Assembly: GCA_946405145.1 (NCBI GenBank)
Contig: CAMJGE010000002.1
Location: 124,001-188,000, forward strand
Source: an uncultured Prevotella sp.
GTDB lineage: Bacteria; Bacteroidota; Bacteroidia; Bacteroidales; Bacteroidaceae
DNA: 64,000 nt
Direction: 5' to 3'
Part shown: piece after piece, positions 29,969 through 39,738 of the stretch
Layout of the letters: every line of letters starts with the position of its first letter
Numbering within the stretch: the first letter of the stretch is position 1
Notes under the pieces: model-generated
The model's database searches: none
What the model saw: only the letters and a program-made list of their open reading frames with translations
Told to the model about the DNA's origin: nothing
Program-made: the position numbers and the translations under genes

Positions 29969-31188
29969 AGATTCTTGATGATATCTACATAGTTACTGAT
30001 CACATACTCCACCATCTCATCCGTCAGTCGGGTATGCAATGGCAATGTCACCTCATTGACAAACTGATTGTATGCGTTCGGATAATCCTTGATGTCAAAG
30101 CCCAACGCCTTATATGCCGTCATCAATGGCAGTGGCTTGTAGTGAACATTACATGCGATTCCGCGTTCTGCCATTTTTACGATTACAGCCCGTCGCTCTT
30201 CATCAGTTCGCCCTAAAAGTCGTGTGATATACAGATGACCGCTCGATTGAGTCGTAGGATCATCGGCAGGGTAGTGGTTCAGCACTTGAACGGGCAGATC
30301 CTTTAACATCTCATTATATCGCTCAATAATCTGACGGCGACGATGCATCATCTCCGGATAACGGTTCAGTTGTACCAGTCCGATAGCAGCCATGATATCC
30401 GTCATGTTACACTTGTAATAAGGTGCAACGATATCATACTCCCAGGCCCCCAACTGTGTCTTGGCCAGTGCATCCTTGCTCTGTCCATGCAGGCTCAACA
30501 GTTGGAACTGTTTATACAGCGTCTCATTATCTATGCCATCACGCGATACCCATGTCAAGGCACCACCTTCTGCCGTTGTCAGATTCTTCACAGCATGGAA
30601 CGAGAATGATGTAAAGTCAGCAATCTCACCCACCATCTTTCCATGCCAACGGGCACCAAAAGCATGTGCAGCATCATCCATCACGATGACACGGCCAAAA
30701 GCCTTCTGAAGATCATTAGCTGGTTTGAACAGCTGCTTCTTACTCTCAACAGCCGCAAAGATCTGATCATAGTCACAAGGCACGCCGCCCAAATCTACAG
30801 GGATCACCACCTTAGTCCGCTCAGTAATCGCATCCGCCATCTTCTGGTAGTCCATCTCGAAACTTCCTGGCTTGGTGTCCACCAAAACCACTTTGGCACC
30901 TACATGACAAGTCACACTAGCTGTTGCCGTATAAGTATAAGCCGAGGTGACCACTTCATCCCCTGGACCTACGCCCAGCACTCTTAATATAGACTCCATA
31001 CATGCTGTGGCCGAATTCAAGCATACCGCCTTCTCTGTACCGCAACACATGGCTATCAGTCTTTCAAACTCCTTGGTCTTCGGACCAGTTGTAATCCAGC
31101 CCGAAAGAATGGCCTCTTTCACGAGGTCAACCTCCTGCTCCGTCATGTCAGGAGGGGAAAATGGTATATTTCTAAGTTTCATGTTCAT
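29965..31188 (-). CDS. DegT/DnrJ/EryC1/StrS aminotransferase
   Basis: LNSATACMESILRVLGVGPGDEVVTSAYTYTATAS, VMDDAAHAFGARWHGKMVGEIADFTSFSFHAVKNLTTAEGGA. Confidence 0.93.
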   Translation of the reverse strand: MNMKLRNIPFSPPDMTEQEVDLVKEAILSGWITTGPKTKEFERLIAMCCGTEKAVCLNSATACMESILRVLGVGPGDEVVTSAYTYTATASVTCHVGAKVVLVDTKPGSFEMDYQKMADAITERTKVVIPVDLGGVPCDYDQIFAAVESKKQLFKPANDLQKAFGRVIVMDDAAHAFGARWHGKMVGEIADFTSFSFHAVKNLTTAEGGALTWVSRDGIDNETLYKQFQLLSLHGQSKDALAKTQLGAWEYDIVAPYYKCNMTDIMAAIGLVQLNRYPEMMHRRRQIIERYNEMLKDLPVQVLNHYPADDPTTQSSGHLYITRLLGRTDEERRAVIVKMAERGIACNVHYKPLPLMTAYKALGFDIKDYPNAYNQFVNEVTLPLHTRLTDEMVEYVISNYVDIIKNL

Positions 31189-32377
31189 GATTCAAATTGT
31201 TAAGCATATATTCATATAGGTCCTTAATCTGTTTGGGCCTGTTAAACTTGTTCTGTGCACATTCCTTACAATTAGTGGCCATAGTCTCCATTTCATTAGG
31301 GTGCTCCACAGCATATTTGATATTTTCTTCTAGTACTTTATAATCTTTAGAATTGGCAACCAAACCAATGTTATTCTCCTTTACAATTCTTGCGCCTTCC
31401 CCTTCTCCAACGAACATAATAGGCAAACCAGCCGCCATAGATTCATAAATCTTTGATGGCACTGCACCATAGATATTTTTTACCAATGGTATCAAAGTCA
31501 TATTGGCTTCCTTTAATTTAATTGGAAGATCCTGACGTGATACAACACCATGATAATAAATCCCTTTATTAGGATTATCCGCAATTATTGATTCTATCTC
31601 TGTTTGCTCTCCACCTGCTCCATAAATATGAAACTCCATTCCTAACGCTGCGAAGTTGATAGACATACAAATATCAGCCACCCCTTGGGCAAAACCAAGG
31701 AGGCCTGCATAAACCAATTTAACTTTACCTTTTTCAAGTTTAGCATCTATTCCCTCAAATCTTGTTGGATCTACGCCATTTCTAAAAAGATATACTTCTT
31801 TTGCCCCATGGCTCTTTATATAATCCACAATCTCATTCGACTGTCCCATACAAAACAGAGACTCCTTGTAAAGATGGTGTTCCAACTTCTCCAGACATTT
31901 GTATGAAATTCCTTTTTCACTCATAGCACCAAGCTCTTTTGCAGAAAGCGGCCACAAATCTGACACATTCAAAACCAACTTCGCCCGTGTAAGTTTAGCA
32001 AGAATAAGAGCAGACTCCCCTAGTGTCAACGGCGGTGATTCAACGATGATAAAATCATTATGGCGCCTCCTCAAATAGCGCAGGGAGAATAGCACCATAA
32101 TTGAGAATGATATCATGTTCCATATTCTTGGGAGTACTTTCCTTGCATTAGATGCATATAGCCAATAACGTTTGATTTCCATATCATCCAATGTCTCCGT
32201 CATAGAAAACTTGCCTTTGTACTCCGGGAAAATTTTCCCCGTCGGGTAATTAGGCATTCCCGTGATAATGGAGATATCTACACCATTGTCCTTCAACCCA
32301 TGGCACATTTCATATAGGCGGTTTTGAGGTGCCCCCATCTCTGGTTTATAATACTGGGTAATAACTGTTACTTTCAT
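31172..32377 (-). CDS. Family 4 glycosyltransferase (WbuB/WcaI-like)
   Basis: KVTVITQYYKPEMGAPQNRLYEMCHGL; C-terminal EX7E-like region. Confidence 0.88.
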   Translation of the reverse strand: MKVTVITQYYKPEMGAPQNRLYEMCHGLKDNGVDISIITGMPNYPTGKIFPEYKGKFSMTETLDDMEIKRYWLYASNARKVLPRIWNMISFSIMVLFSLRYLRRRHNDFIIVESPPLTLGESALILAKLTRAKLVLNVSDLWPLSAKELGAMSEKGISYKCLEKLEHHLYKESLFCMGQSNEIVDYIKSHGAKEVYLFRNGVDPTRFEGIDAKLEKGKVKLVYAGLLGFAQGVADICMSINFAALGMEFHIYGAGGEQTEIESIIADNPNKGIYYHGVVSRQDLPIKLKEANMTLIPLVKNIYGAVPSKIYESMAAGLPIMFVGEGEGARIVKENNIGLVANSKDYKVLEENIKYAVEHPNEMETMATNCKECAQNKFNRPKQIKDLYEYMLNNLNHEHET

Positions 32378-32383
32378 AAAATC

Positions 32384-33184
32384 TTATCTCTTGCTAAAAA
32401 AACCTTTATGCATATTCTTTATTACGCTAAAAGTTGAACATTGTTTAATATAATCATTGCGATGTAAAACAACATAGTACCATAGATAAGCATACCCTAA
32501 AATTAGTCCCGCCCATCGTCGTGTAGACCATCCGTAGTTTAGGAAAAAAACAGCATTATATCCTGAAAACCACGAACTCTCAGAGGGTGATAGTTTTGCA
32601 ATTATATTATTACTTGAATAAATTCTCGTTCTCTTTTTATATAAATCTAATAAGAATTTAATCTCTTCTCCCCCTCCATTCCCTGAGCCAGCACCCATTT
32701 TATTATCAAATATCACTCCACTTTCTTTTATTTTTTGCCTATTAAAACTCATCTGCACTGAATGTGCACTTAGAATTCTACGGAATGATAGTTTCCCCGC
32801 AGGTACAGTAAGCAATTTATTTGTCCCTTCATACTGGACGTCAAATAACATCACATCTGCCTTAGTGTTTGTTTTGTAAGCATCAAGGATTATCTTCTCA
32901 TAACCATCCACCATAACCTCATCATCATCACAAAGTAAGCAAATGTCTCCGCTGCTATTTCTGATTGCCATATTACGGCTTCTCGACAAGCCTCTTTCAC
33001 ATGTATTAATAATCTTGATTCGTAACTTTTCCTTTCTGCGGCTGTAAATCTCTATCGTTTTTTCGCTATCCTTATTGCATTGGTTTACAATCACTGCATT
33101 AGTCTGAAGGTTCAAAGAAAGCAAAAGACTATGAACGTCTTCTGTCATACAAGATACTAACACTTCTACTTTCATAAAAAACAC
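32384..33184 (-). CDS. Family 2-like glycosyltransferase
   Basis: GLSRSRNMAIRNSSGDICLLCDDDEVMVDGYEKIIL. Confidence 0.75.
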   Translation of the reverse strand: MFFMKVEVLVSCMTEDVHSLLLSLNLQTNAVIVNQCNKDSEKTIEIYSRRKEKLRIKIINTCERGLSRSRNMAIRNSSGDICLLCDDDEVMVDGYEKIILDAYKTNTKADVMLFDVQYEGTNKLLTVPAGKLSFRRILSAHSVQMSFNRQKIKESGVIFDNKMGAGSGNGGGEEIKFLLDLYKKRTRIYSSNNIIAKLSPSESSWFSGYNAVFFLNYGWSTRRWAGLILGYAYLWYYVVLHRNDYIKQCSTFSVIKNMHKGFFSKR

Positions 33185-33488
33185 ATTAGTTCACCATGTT
33201 CTAACCAATAAGCAAAACTCTAAGGTTCGAGCAGCGTCTGCCTAGTGAGGTTTCGCTCCTCCGAGCAGATGACATCTTCCATTACCTCATGTGTAAGAAC
33301 AACTTCACCAACCTCTTATATAGAACTGTCGACCGTGAAATCACTCATCGTATCAACGATGTTTGAAGTGAATCCATTGTTTGAATTATCTGGTCAACAA
33401 TAATCCCAACAAATAAAAGGTATATGAAAGAGTTCTTCAATACATCATAAAAACAGGAGCAAACGAATATTAGACCTATTCGATCGAA

Positions 33489-34712
33489 CTATATATGGTA
33501 CACTTCCTCTAGAGGGCAAATATTGTGACAGTCAAGAATGACTTTGCCCTTCAGTTTATCCCAATTTTGCTTGATGTGGTCATGCTTCACCATAATCACC
33601 ACCATATCCACCTCATCGAGGAACTGGTCAAAATTCAGAATCTGGTTCTTGACAATCTCCTTACTAGTGAAGAAAGGATCAAATGTTTTAAGTGGACGTG
33701 CCAAGTGACGTTCCTGTATATCCAGCATCTGAAGTGTAGGACTTTCACGGATGTCATCCACATTCTCCTTATAGGTCAGGCCATAAAGTCCAACCTTGCG
33801 GTTATCGGTGATACCATGTTCATCCATGATTTCATGGATACGCTCCAATACGAATACAGGCTGATAATCATTGGTCTTCATACTCTCGTCAATCACTTTG
33901 GCCAGCTGAGGATAGTCACCTACCAAAAACCAGGGGTCAACGGAAATACAATGGCCACCTACACCAGGGCCGGGCTGGAGAATGTTCACACGGGGATGCA
34001 TGTTACAAATCTTGATAATCTCATACACATCCATATCGTCGTGACGACAAATTCTTGAAAGCTCGTTAGCAAAGGCAATGTTAACGGCACGGTAAGTGTT
34101 CTCTACAACTTTGGTCATTTCTGCGGTGCGGATGTCGGTAACGACAATCTCGCCCTGGCAGAAGGAAGCGTAATAGCTCTTTACCTTTTCTCCGATTTCT
34201 TTGCTATCTGCACCAATGGTGCGATTATTATGTAGCAGCTCATAAACCATGTTACCGGGGATAATGCGCTCAGGAGCATGCACCAGATTGATGTCCTCAC
34301 CAATTTTGAAGCCATTAGCCTCAATAACGGGGCGAACAAACTTGTCAATAGTTCCAGGACTTACGGTGGATTCCACTACTACGGTTGCACCCTTGGGGCA
34401 CACCTTCATCACTTCTTTGACGGCAGCAACTACGTAGCAAGCATCCACTTTCTTAGAGAACTTATCATACGGAGTAGGAACTGACACAATATACATGTCA
34501 GTCTTTTGATACTCTGTTGTGAACTTGATACCCGCCTTTACAGCTGTGGCAAAAAGCTGGTCAAGACCGTCTTCTTTGAAAGTGGTCTTACCAGCATTCA
34601 GTGTTGCCACCAACTCTTTGTTGTAGTCCGTACCAATGACTTCCACACCATGAGAAGCCATCATCAATGCTGTGGGCAATCCAATATAGCCCAGTCCAAT
34701 TACGTTAATCAT
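33489..34712 (-). CDS. wecC: UDP-N-acetyl-D-mannosamine dehydrogenase
   Basis: INVIGLGYIGLPTALMMASHGVEVIGTDYN, GPGVGGHCISVDPWFL; adjacent to wecB. Confidence 0.92.
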   Translation of the reverse strand: MINVIGLGYIGLPTALMMASHGVEVIGTDYNKELVATLNAGKTTFKEDGLDQLFATAVKAGIKFTTEYQKTDMYIVSVPTPYDKFSKKVDACYVVAAVKEVMKVCPKGATVVVESTVSPGTIDKFVRPVIEANGFKIGEDINLVHAPERIIPGNMVYELLHNNRTIGADSKEIGEKVKSYYASFCQGEIVVTDIRTAEMTKVVENTYRAVNIAFANELSRICRHDDMDVYEIIKICNMHPRVNILQPGPGVGGHCISVDPWFLVGDYPQLAKVIDESMKTNDYQPVFVLERIHEIMDEHGITDNRKVGLYGLTYKENVDDIRESPTLQMLDIQERHLARPLKTFDPFFTSKEIVKNQILNFDQFLDEVDMVVIMVKHDHIKQNWDKLKGKVILDCHNICPLEEVYHI

Positions 34713-34738
34713 ATTGATGTATGTATTAATATCATTAT

Positions 34739-35911
34739 TTATACTTCGTATCTATCTACGTTTTGGCCGTTGAGGGCACGTACAATACGTGAGCAGGCTT
34801 TACCGTCTCCGTAAGGGTTCACAGCCTTACTCATACGCTCATATGCTGCTGCGTCGTCAAGCAGTGTGCTTACCTCATTCACAATCAGATCGTGGTTTGT
34901 CCCCACAAGGAGAACAGTACCGCTCTTCAAAGCCTCGGGGCGCTCGGTGGTGTCGCGCATCACAAGAACGGGCTTACCAAGTCCAGGGGCCTCTTCTTGA
35001 ATACCACCAGAGTCGGTCAGTACAACTGTAGATCTCTCCATGAGATATACAAATTCCAAATACTGTAACGGTTCAATAAAGAAGAAGTTTGGGCGTGTTA
35101 AGTCCTCGCCAAACACTTCGTGAATAGGCTTTCGGACATTAGGGTTCAAATGCATAGGGTAAACAAAGTCCACCTCTGGATACTTCTGGCTTAGATCCTT
35201 CATGGCAGTTACCATGCTAATGAATCCTTCGCCAAAATTCTCACGGCGGTGGCCAGTAATGAGGATAAGCTTGCGGCCATTGTCAAGACGTGTTACATCG
35301 TAACCAGCGTTCTTCAAAATTGTAATCTGTTCATTAGCCAAAGCCTTGTTCGTCTTTAGCTTGTCAACCACCATGCGAAGGGCATCTATCACAGTATTAC
35401 CTGTTACAAAAACCTGTCCGTGCGCCCTCTCCTCCCGTAAGTTCTTTTCTGAAAGTGGAGTCGGAGCAAAGTCGTAGGTGGCAATACGGCCAGTTATCTG
35501 TCTATTCATTTCTTCCGGCCAAGGACTATAGATGTTATGCGTTCTAAGACCAGCTTCCACATGCCCCACAGGAATCTGCTGATAGAATGCTGCCAGTGCT
35601 GCAGCGGTGCTGGTGGTGGTGTCTCCGTGCACAAGAACCACGTCTGGTTTGCATTTTTCGAAAATATCACGCATACCGGTAAGAACACGGGCTGTTACAT
35701 CGTAAAGGTCCTGACCTTGTTTCATGATATTCAAATCGTAGTCAGGCTTTACGTCAAAAATAGTCAGTACCTGATCTAGCATCTCACGGTGCTGTCCTGT
35801 CACGCATACTATAGTCTCAAACTCAGTAGGGTGTTTCTGGAACTCCTTCACCAGCGGACACATTTTAATAGCCTCCGGTCGTGTTCCAAACACTAGCATT
35901 ACTTTTTTCAT
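34739..35911 (-). CDS. wecB: UDP-N-acetylglucosamine 2-epimerase (non-hydrolysing)
   Basis: KVMLVFGTRPEAIKMCPLVKE, VHGDTTTSTAAALAAF, GHVEAGLRT, TDSGGIQEEAPGLGKPVLVMRDTTERPE. Confidence 0.96.
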   Translation of the reverse strand: MKKVMLVFGTRPEAIKMCPLVKEFQKHPTEFETIVCVTGQHREMLDQVLTIFDVKPDYDLNIMKQGQDLYDVTARVLTGMRDIFEKCKPDVVLVHGDTTTSTAAALAAFYQQIPVGHVEAGLRTHNIYSPWPEEMNRQITGRIATYDFAPTPLSEKNLREERAHGQVFVTGNTVIDALRMVVDKLKTNKALANEQITILKNAGYDVTRLDNGRKLILITGHRRENFGEGFISMVTAMKDLSQKYPEVDFVYPMHLNPNVRKPIHEVFGEDLTRPNFFFIEPLQYLEFVYLMERSTVVLTDSGGIQEEAPGLGKPVLVMRDTTERPEALKSGTVLLVGTNHDLIVNEVSTLLDDAAAYERMSKAVNPYGDGKACSRIVRALNGQNVDRYEV

Positions 35912-36084
35912 AATTAAAAATAGTTTTTTCGAAAATTCTCTTCCTAGTATCTTTCGTCGGTCTCACATCCACTGTCATAGCTCTTCAAATGATCAACATC
36001 TATCCACATATTTCCATAACAGAGCTATCCTGCTCGTTCATTGCAGAAATTGATACATTAATTCTCATCCGTTATATTTATAGC

Positions 36085-37254
36085 CTAAACTCCTAAATGA
36101 TTATTAGCTGGATAACGTATATAGTATAGTAAAATAAAAAAAATTATGAAAAGAGATATTGTATCATATATCTTCATACCATTTGCAAGTACAATGACCA
36201 ACAAAAAGATAACGATTGTTATATTATCCCGTTTTTTCCAAATAGGTATCCAAATATTCAAGAGCATGATGAGAAATGGTATAAATAGTACAATCCCTCC
36301 ACCTGCCAAAATCTCAACAAATGTATTATGAGAATAAGTCCCTCCAAAAAGTCCTCTTGAAACTTCTAACCCTGTCCCAAAAATAGGGTTACTTTTGAAA
36401 AGAGCAAATGTCTGCGTAATTAAATCTTCTCTTGTATCTAAATAGCCTACTTTTATTTGGGCCAAGTCATCTCTTCCAATCAAAACAAAGAAACGGTCTT
36501 TAATAATAGCTCCACCCTTTGAATCAAAATAATTGTCTATAAAAGAATATCCCGCTATAATTACAAATGTTGTAAAAAAAATTATAATTGCTTTCTTTCT
36601 TGGTGGTAATCCTAATAGTATAAGCATCAAAAAAAGAGTAAATGATGCTAACATAATTTTAAAACTCATTGATACGAGCGTAGACAATATCAAGAAAAGG
36701 AGATTCCCATATAAAAGTGTTTGACCTTCACGTTTATCAAGTCTATGAAGTAGTAATACGTTTGAGACCACTCCTAAAAATATATAGTTACCAACTGTAT
36801 TCTTGTTCCCTATAATATTTTCACCATAGTCCAAGTCAAAAGTAATACCATTGAAATAGAATAAATAACAATATATCAATACTATATCAACTGCTATTAA
36901 TACACCTGTAAGCATGCCTTTTAGTGCTTTTTCATCTTTAACTCCGATAAAAAAGCAATACAATTCAATAATAATAGCGGACATTGTAACAACCCTTGTT
37001 ATTGGAATTATCGGATCTGAGGATACTATACCCCTTAATAGGACAAAAATGACAAATATCGCATAGATATATAGGACACGTTTTGCAGTCTTCAAGAGAT
37101 GATTTCGGGATTTTGCAAAGATATCTTTGCGCCACAATAATATTGGAAGTAAAAATGATGTAAACCAAAATACCACACTATTCCATCCCAATAAAATATA
37201 AACAAGGAAGAAAATAGTATATTTCAAACCGCCTGTTTGAATTAAATTACCCAT
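36085..37254 (-). CDS. wzy: O-antigen polymerase/ligase-like membrane protein (Wzy-like)
   Basis: about 10 hydrophobic segments; NPIFGTGLEVSRGLFGGTYSHNTFVEILAGGGIVLF motif. Confidence 0.78.
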   Translation of the reverse strand: MGNLIQTGGLKYTIFFLVYILLGWNSVVFWFTSFLLPILLWRKDIFAKSRNHLLKTAKRVLYIYAIFVIFVLLRGIVSSDPIIPITRVVTMSAIIIELYCFFIGVKDEKALKGMLTGVLIAVDIVLIYCYLFYFNGITFDLDYGENIIGNKNTVGNYIFLGVVSNVLLLHRLDKREGQTLLYGNLLFLILSTLVSMSFKIMLASFTLFLMLILLGLPPRKKAIIIFFTTFVIIAGYSFIDNYFDSKGGAIIKDRFFVLIGRDDLAQIKVGYLDTREDLITQTFALFKSNPIFGTGLEVSRGLFGGTYSHNTFVEILAGGGIVLFIPFLIMLLNIWIPIWKKRDNITIVIFLLVIVLANGMKIYDTISLFIIFFILLYYIRYPANNHLGV

Positions 37255-37266
37255 AATATACCTTCT

Positions 37267-38346
37267 TTAATGAGTTTTCAATACAGACACGTATTGTTCC
37301 ACAATTCTATTTTTTTCAAAAAATATAAGGCGTTCACTATAATCGCACTTATTTCTTCCTAATATTTGCATTATAGCATTTGCTAACTTTTGTGGTTCTC
37401 TGTCATAAACAATCTCCCCCCATTTCCCATTTTCTAGGATCTCGTCAGGTCCTCCGCAAGACATAGAAACTATTCTAGTGCCGGCTGCCATCGCCTCTAA
37501 CACTACGTTAGCAAAACCCTCCGATTGTGATGAACAAACATATACATCTGCCTTCTTGAAATATGATATTGGGCTATCTACAAAACCAGGCATCATAACT
37601 CTGTCTTTTATAGCCAAAGATTCTGCCTCACGAAGGAGGCTTTCCTTTTCTGGGCCTTCTCCTAATATCCAAAGCCGGGAAGGTTTTTCTCTACTGATTA
37701 ATGCAAAAGCCCGTAAAAGAAGAGAAAAATCCTTTACAGGTATCATTCTGCCAGCTGTTATAATATTCGTTTCTTCCTTTTTAAAAAGGCCATCAGGGAT
37801 GTCTCTTATTTCACCAATAGTCAGAGGGTTGTATATCGTATATATTTTAGCTTTCGAAACACCAAGTTTATTTTCTATCTCCTTAGAAATAGAATCACCA
37901 ATAGTGATTATTGAATCACATTTCTTATACAATAATTTCTGAAACAAGTATACAAGGTGGCTTTTAAAATCATTATTCCAGGGAATATGATTTCTTTCGC
38001 TAACTATCAAATCAATCCTCTTTCTAAATAAAGAGAGATAGGATGCTAAAATAGCTACAATATTTGCGTAGCCTAGGAAAGAAAACAAATGAAGCTTTTC
38101 TTTTCGCATGCCCCTTAGAAGTCTAGCAAGACTAAAAATAGATTGAGAGACATGCTTCGAATGTAAATCAACCACGTCAATTATTTCATTTACGTAGTCT
38201 AGATAATACCCCTCTTTCTGTGAAAGAGCAATTATCACTCGATATTTGTCTCCATAATCTTGCACTATAGAATTGGCAATATTTACCAAAATTCTCTCCG
38301 CACCACCTTTTCCGAGGTTTGGTATAAAGAAAATTATATATTCCAT
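37267..38346 (-). CDS. Family 4 glycosyltransferase
   Basis: IPNLGKGGAERILVNIA, SQSEGFANVVLEAMAAGTRIVSMSCGGPDEI. Confidence 0.92.
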   Translation of the reverse strand: MEYIIFFIPNLGKGGAERILVNIANSIVQDYGDKYRVIIALSQKEGYYLDYVNEIIDVVDLHSKHVSQSIFSLARLLRGMRKEKLHLFSFLGYANIVAILASYLSLFRKRIDLIVSERNHIPWNNDFKSHLVYLFQKLLYKKCDSIITIGDSISKEIENKLGVSKAKIYTIYNPLTIGEIRDIPDGLFKKEETNIITAGRMIPVKDFSLLLRAFALISREKPSRLWILGEGPEKESLLREAESLAIKDRVMMPGFVDSPISYFKKADVYVCSSQSEGFANVVLEAMAAGTRIVSMSCGGPDEILENGKWGEIVYDREPQKLANAIMQILGRNKCDYSERLIFFEKNRIVEQYVSVLKTH

Positions 38347-38364
38347 TTTGCCATAACAATCTTA

Positions 38365-39738
38365 TTATTTAGACAAGAGTTCCCCTAAACACCTTCCTAT
38401 GCTTAAGTTCCTAACTTCATCACTAAAAGTATCATCTAATGAAACATCATCAGAATCAATGCCAGAAAAAGAATTCTTTAAGATATACGGAACATATTTT
38501 CCGTATGTTTCTTTCTTCACATCCTCTTTACCAATATTTTCAATAACACTCAATGCATTATTGACATCTTCTACACAATTTATATCAAAAACATACTTAT
38601 GATTCCTGTAAGGAGCATTGCCAAATGTCAAAACCGGTTTACACCTGAGTAACCCCTCCCCTCCCACAGTACCAGTTATAGTAGCTAGGCACTGGCAATT
38701 ATCAATCAGGGAGAAAGAATCAACTCTTAGATCAACCAGCGTAACATTGGGTAATTCTGCAATTCGCTTATAAAAAGATAGATCTCTATAACGGGGGTCA
38801 TAGTCTTGTGAGTTTGTAAATGTTGCAGGATGTTCTTTTACATATAATTTCCACCCTTCAGGTAGAGCACGATGAAGTGTATAAACTATATGAAGCTGGT
38901 TGGTAAACATCCTGCCTTCTGGCAAGGATGTACGTTCAGGCTGGTAATGCATAAAAAGAATAATATACTTCTCTTCCAAACTTGGCACTTTACAATACTT
39001 TAGAAAGTTCTTATATAGCTTAAATTTCAAAGGTTTGAACAGCAGTGTCTTGGGATCTTTCACCCCAGCCTTTATTTCCTCTCTCCACGAGAACAGAGAT
39101 TTCTTGCGTTTTGCAAGTCTCTTCTTTTCAGGTTCTGGTATGGCATCCTCATACTTTTTATTAACCGCATCCAAATACTTATTGGCAATTGGATCTTTAA
39201 CATCTTCATTACCTATTTCAATTATATTCTCCTTATTGATGCCTTCAATCAGTATATTCCTCCAATAAAACAAAGAATTAAATGTCAGATAAACTTTTAT
39301 CCCCAGGTGCTCTGCGACGTTTGCAAAAACCCAGCTATACAAAGCATGTGGGCAAGCTTGATAGAATACAAATTTCACATTTTTCCTTTCAAAGAATAAC
39401 AGATAATTCTCGATCATTCTATTAATCAATGCCATATCATTATGGTTGCTCCTGAATCCATAGCGAATTGCGCATCTCTCAGCTATAAGTTGTGTCCTAT
39501 AATCATTAGTGATGTCTGAATAAATTTTTGAATAGAGGGCATTATAGGCATGTTTCTCTATCGGTGCGTCTATTATCTTATCATAATCATAGATAGCATT
39601 TTCTATTTTTATATTTTCAAATTGTTTTAACTGTGATTTTTTCCCAATAAATGCCACCTCATAAGGACTCTTTTCAACATATCCCTCCACAACTTGGTAA
39701 GGTATAATACCTAAATCTACAATAATGGTCTCTTTCAT
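38365..39738 (-). CDS. Capsule/surface polysaccharide biosynthesis protein (KpsC/KpsS-like)
   Basis: FMHYQPERTSLPEGRMF, WKLYVKEHPATF, ATITGTVGGEGLLRCKPVLTFG. Confidence 0.65.
   Translation of the reverse strand: MKETIIVDLGIIPYQVVEGYVEKSPYEVAFIGKKSQLKQFENIKIENAIYDYDKIIDAPIEKHAYNALYSKIYSDITNDYRTQLIAERCAIRYGFRSNHNDMALINRMIENYLLFFERKNVKFVFYQACPHALYSWVFANVAEHLGIKVYLTFNSLFYWRNILIEGINKENIIEIGNEDVKDPIANKYLDAVNKKYEDAIPEPEKKRLAKRKKSLFSWREEIKAGVKDPKTLLFKPLKFKLYKNFLKYCKVPSLEEKYIILFMHYQPERTSLPEGRMFTNQLHIVYTLHRALPEGWKLYVKEHPATFTNSQDYDPRYRDLSFYKRIAELPNVTLVDLRVDSFSLIDNCQCLATITGTVGGEGLLRCKPVLTFGNAPYRNHKYVFDINCVEDVNNALSVIENIGKEDVKKETYGKYVPYILKNSFSGIDSDDVSLDDTFSDEVRNLSIGRCLGELLSK

Noticed and set aside
33525-34058. 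177-aa + strand ORF
   Set aside because: Antisense to wecC
37478-37942. 154-aa + strand ORF
   Set aside because: Antisense to a clear GT4 gene
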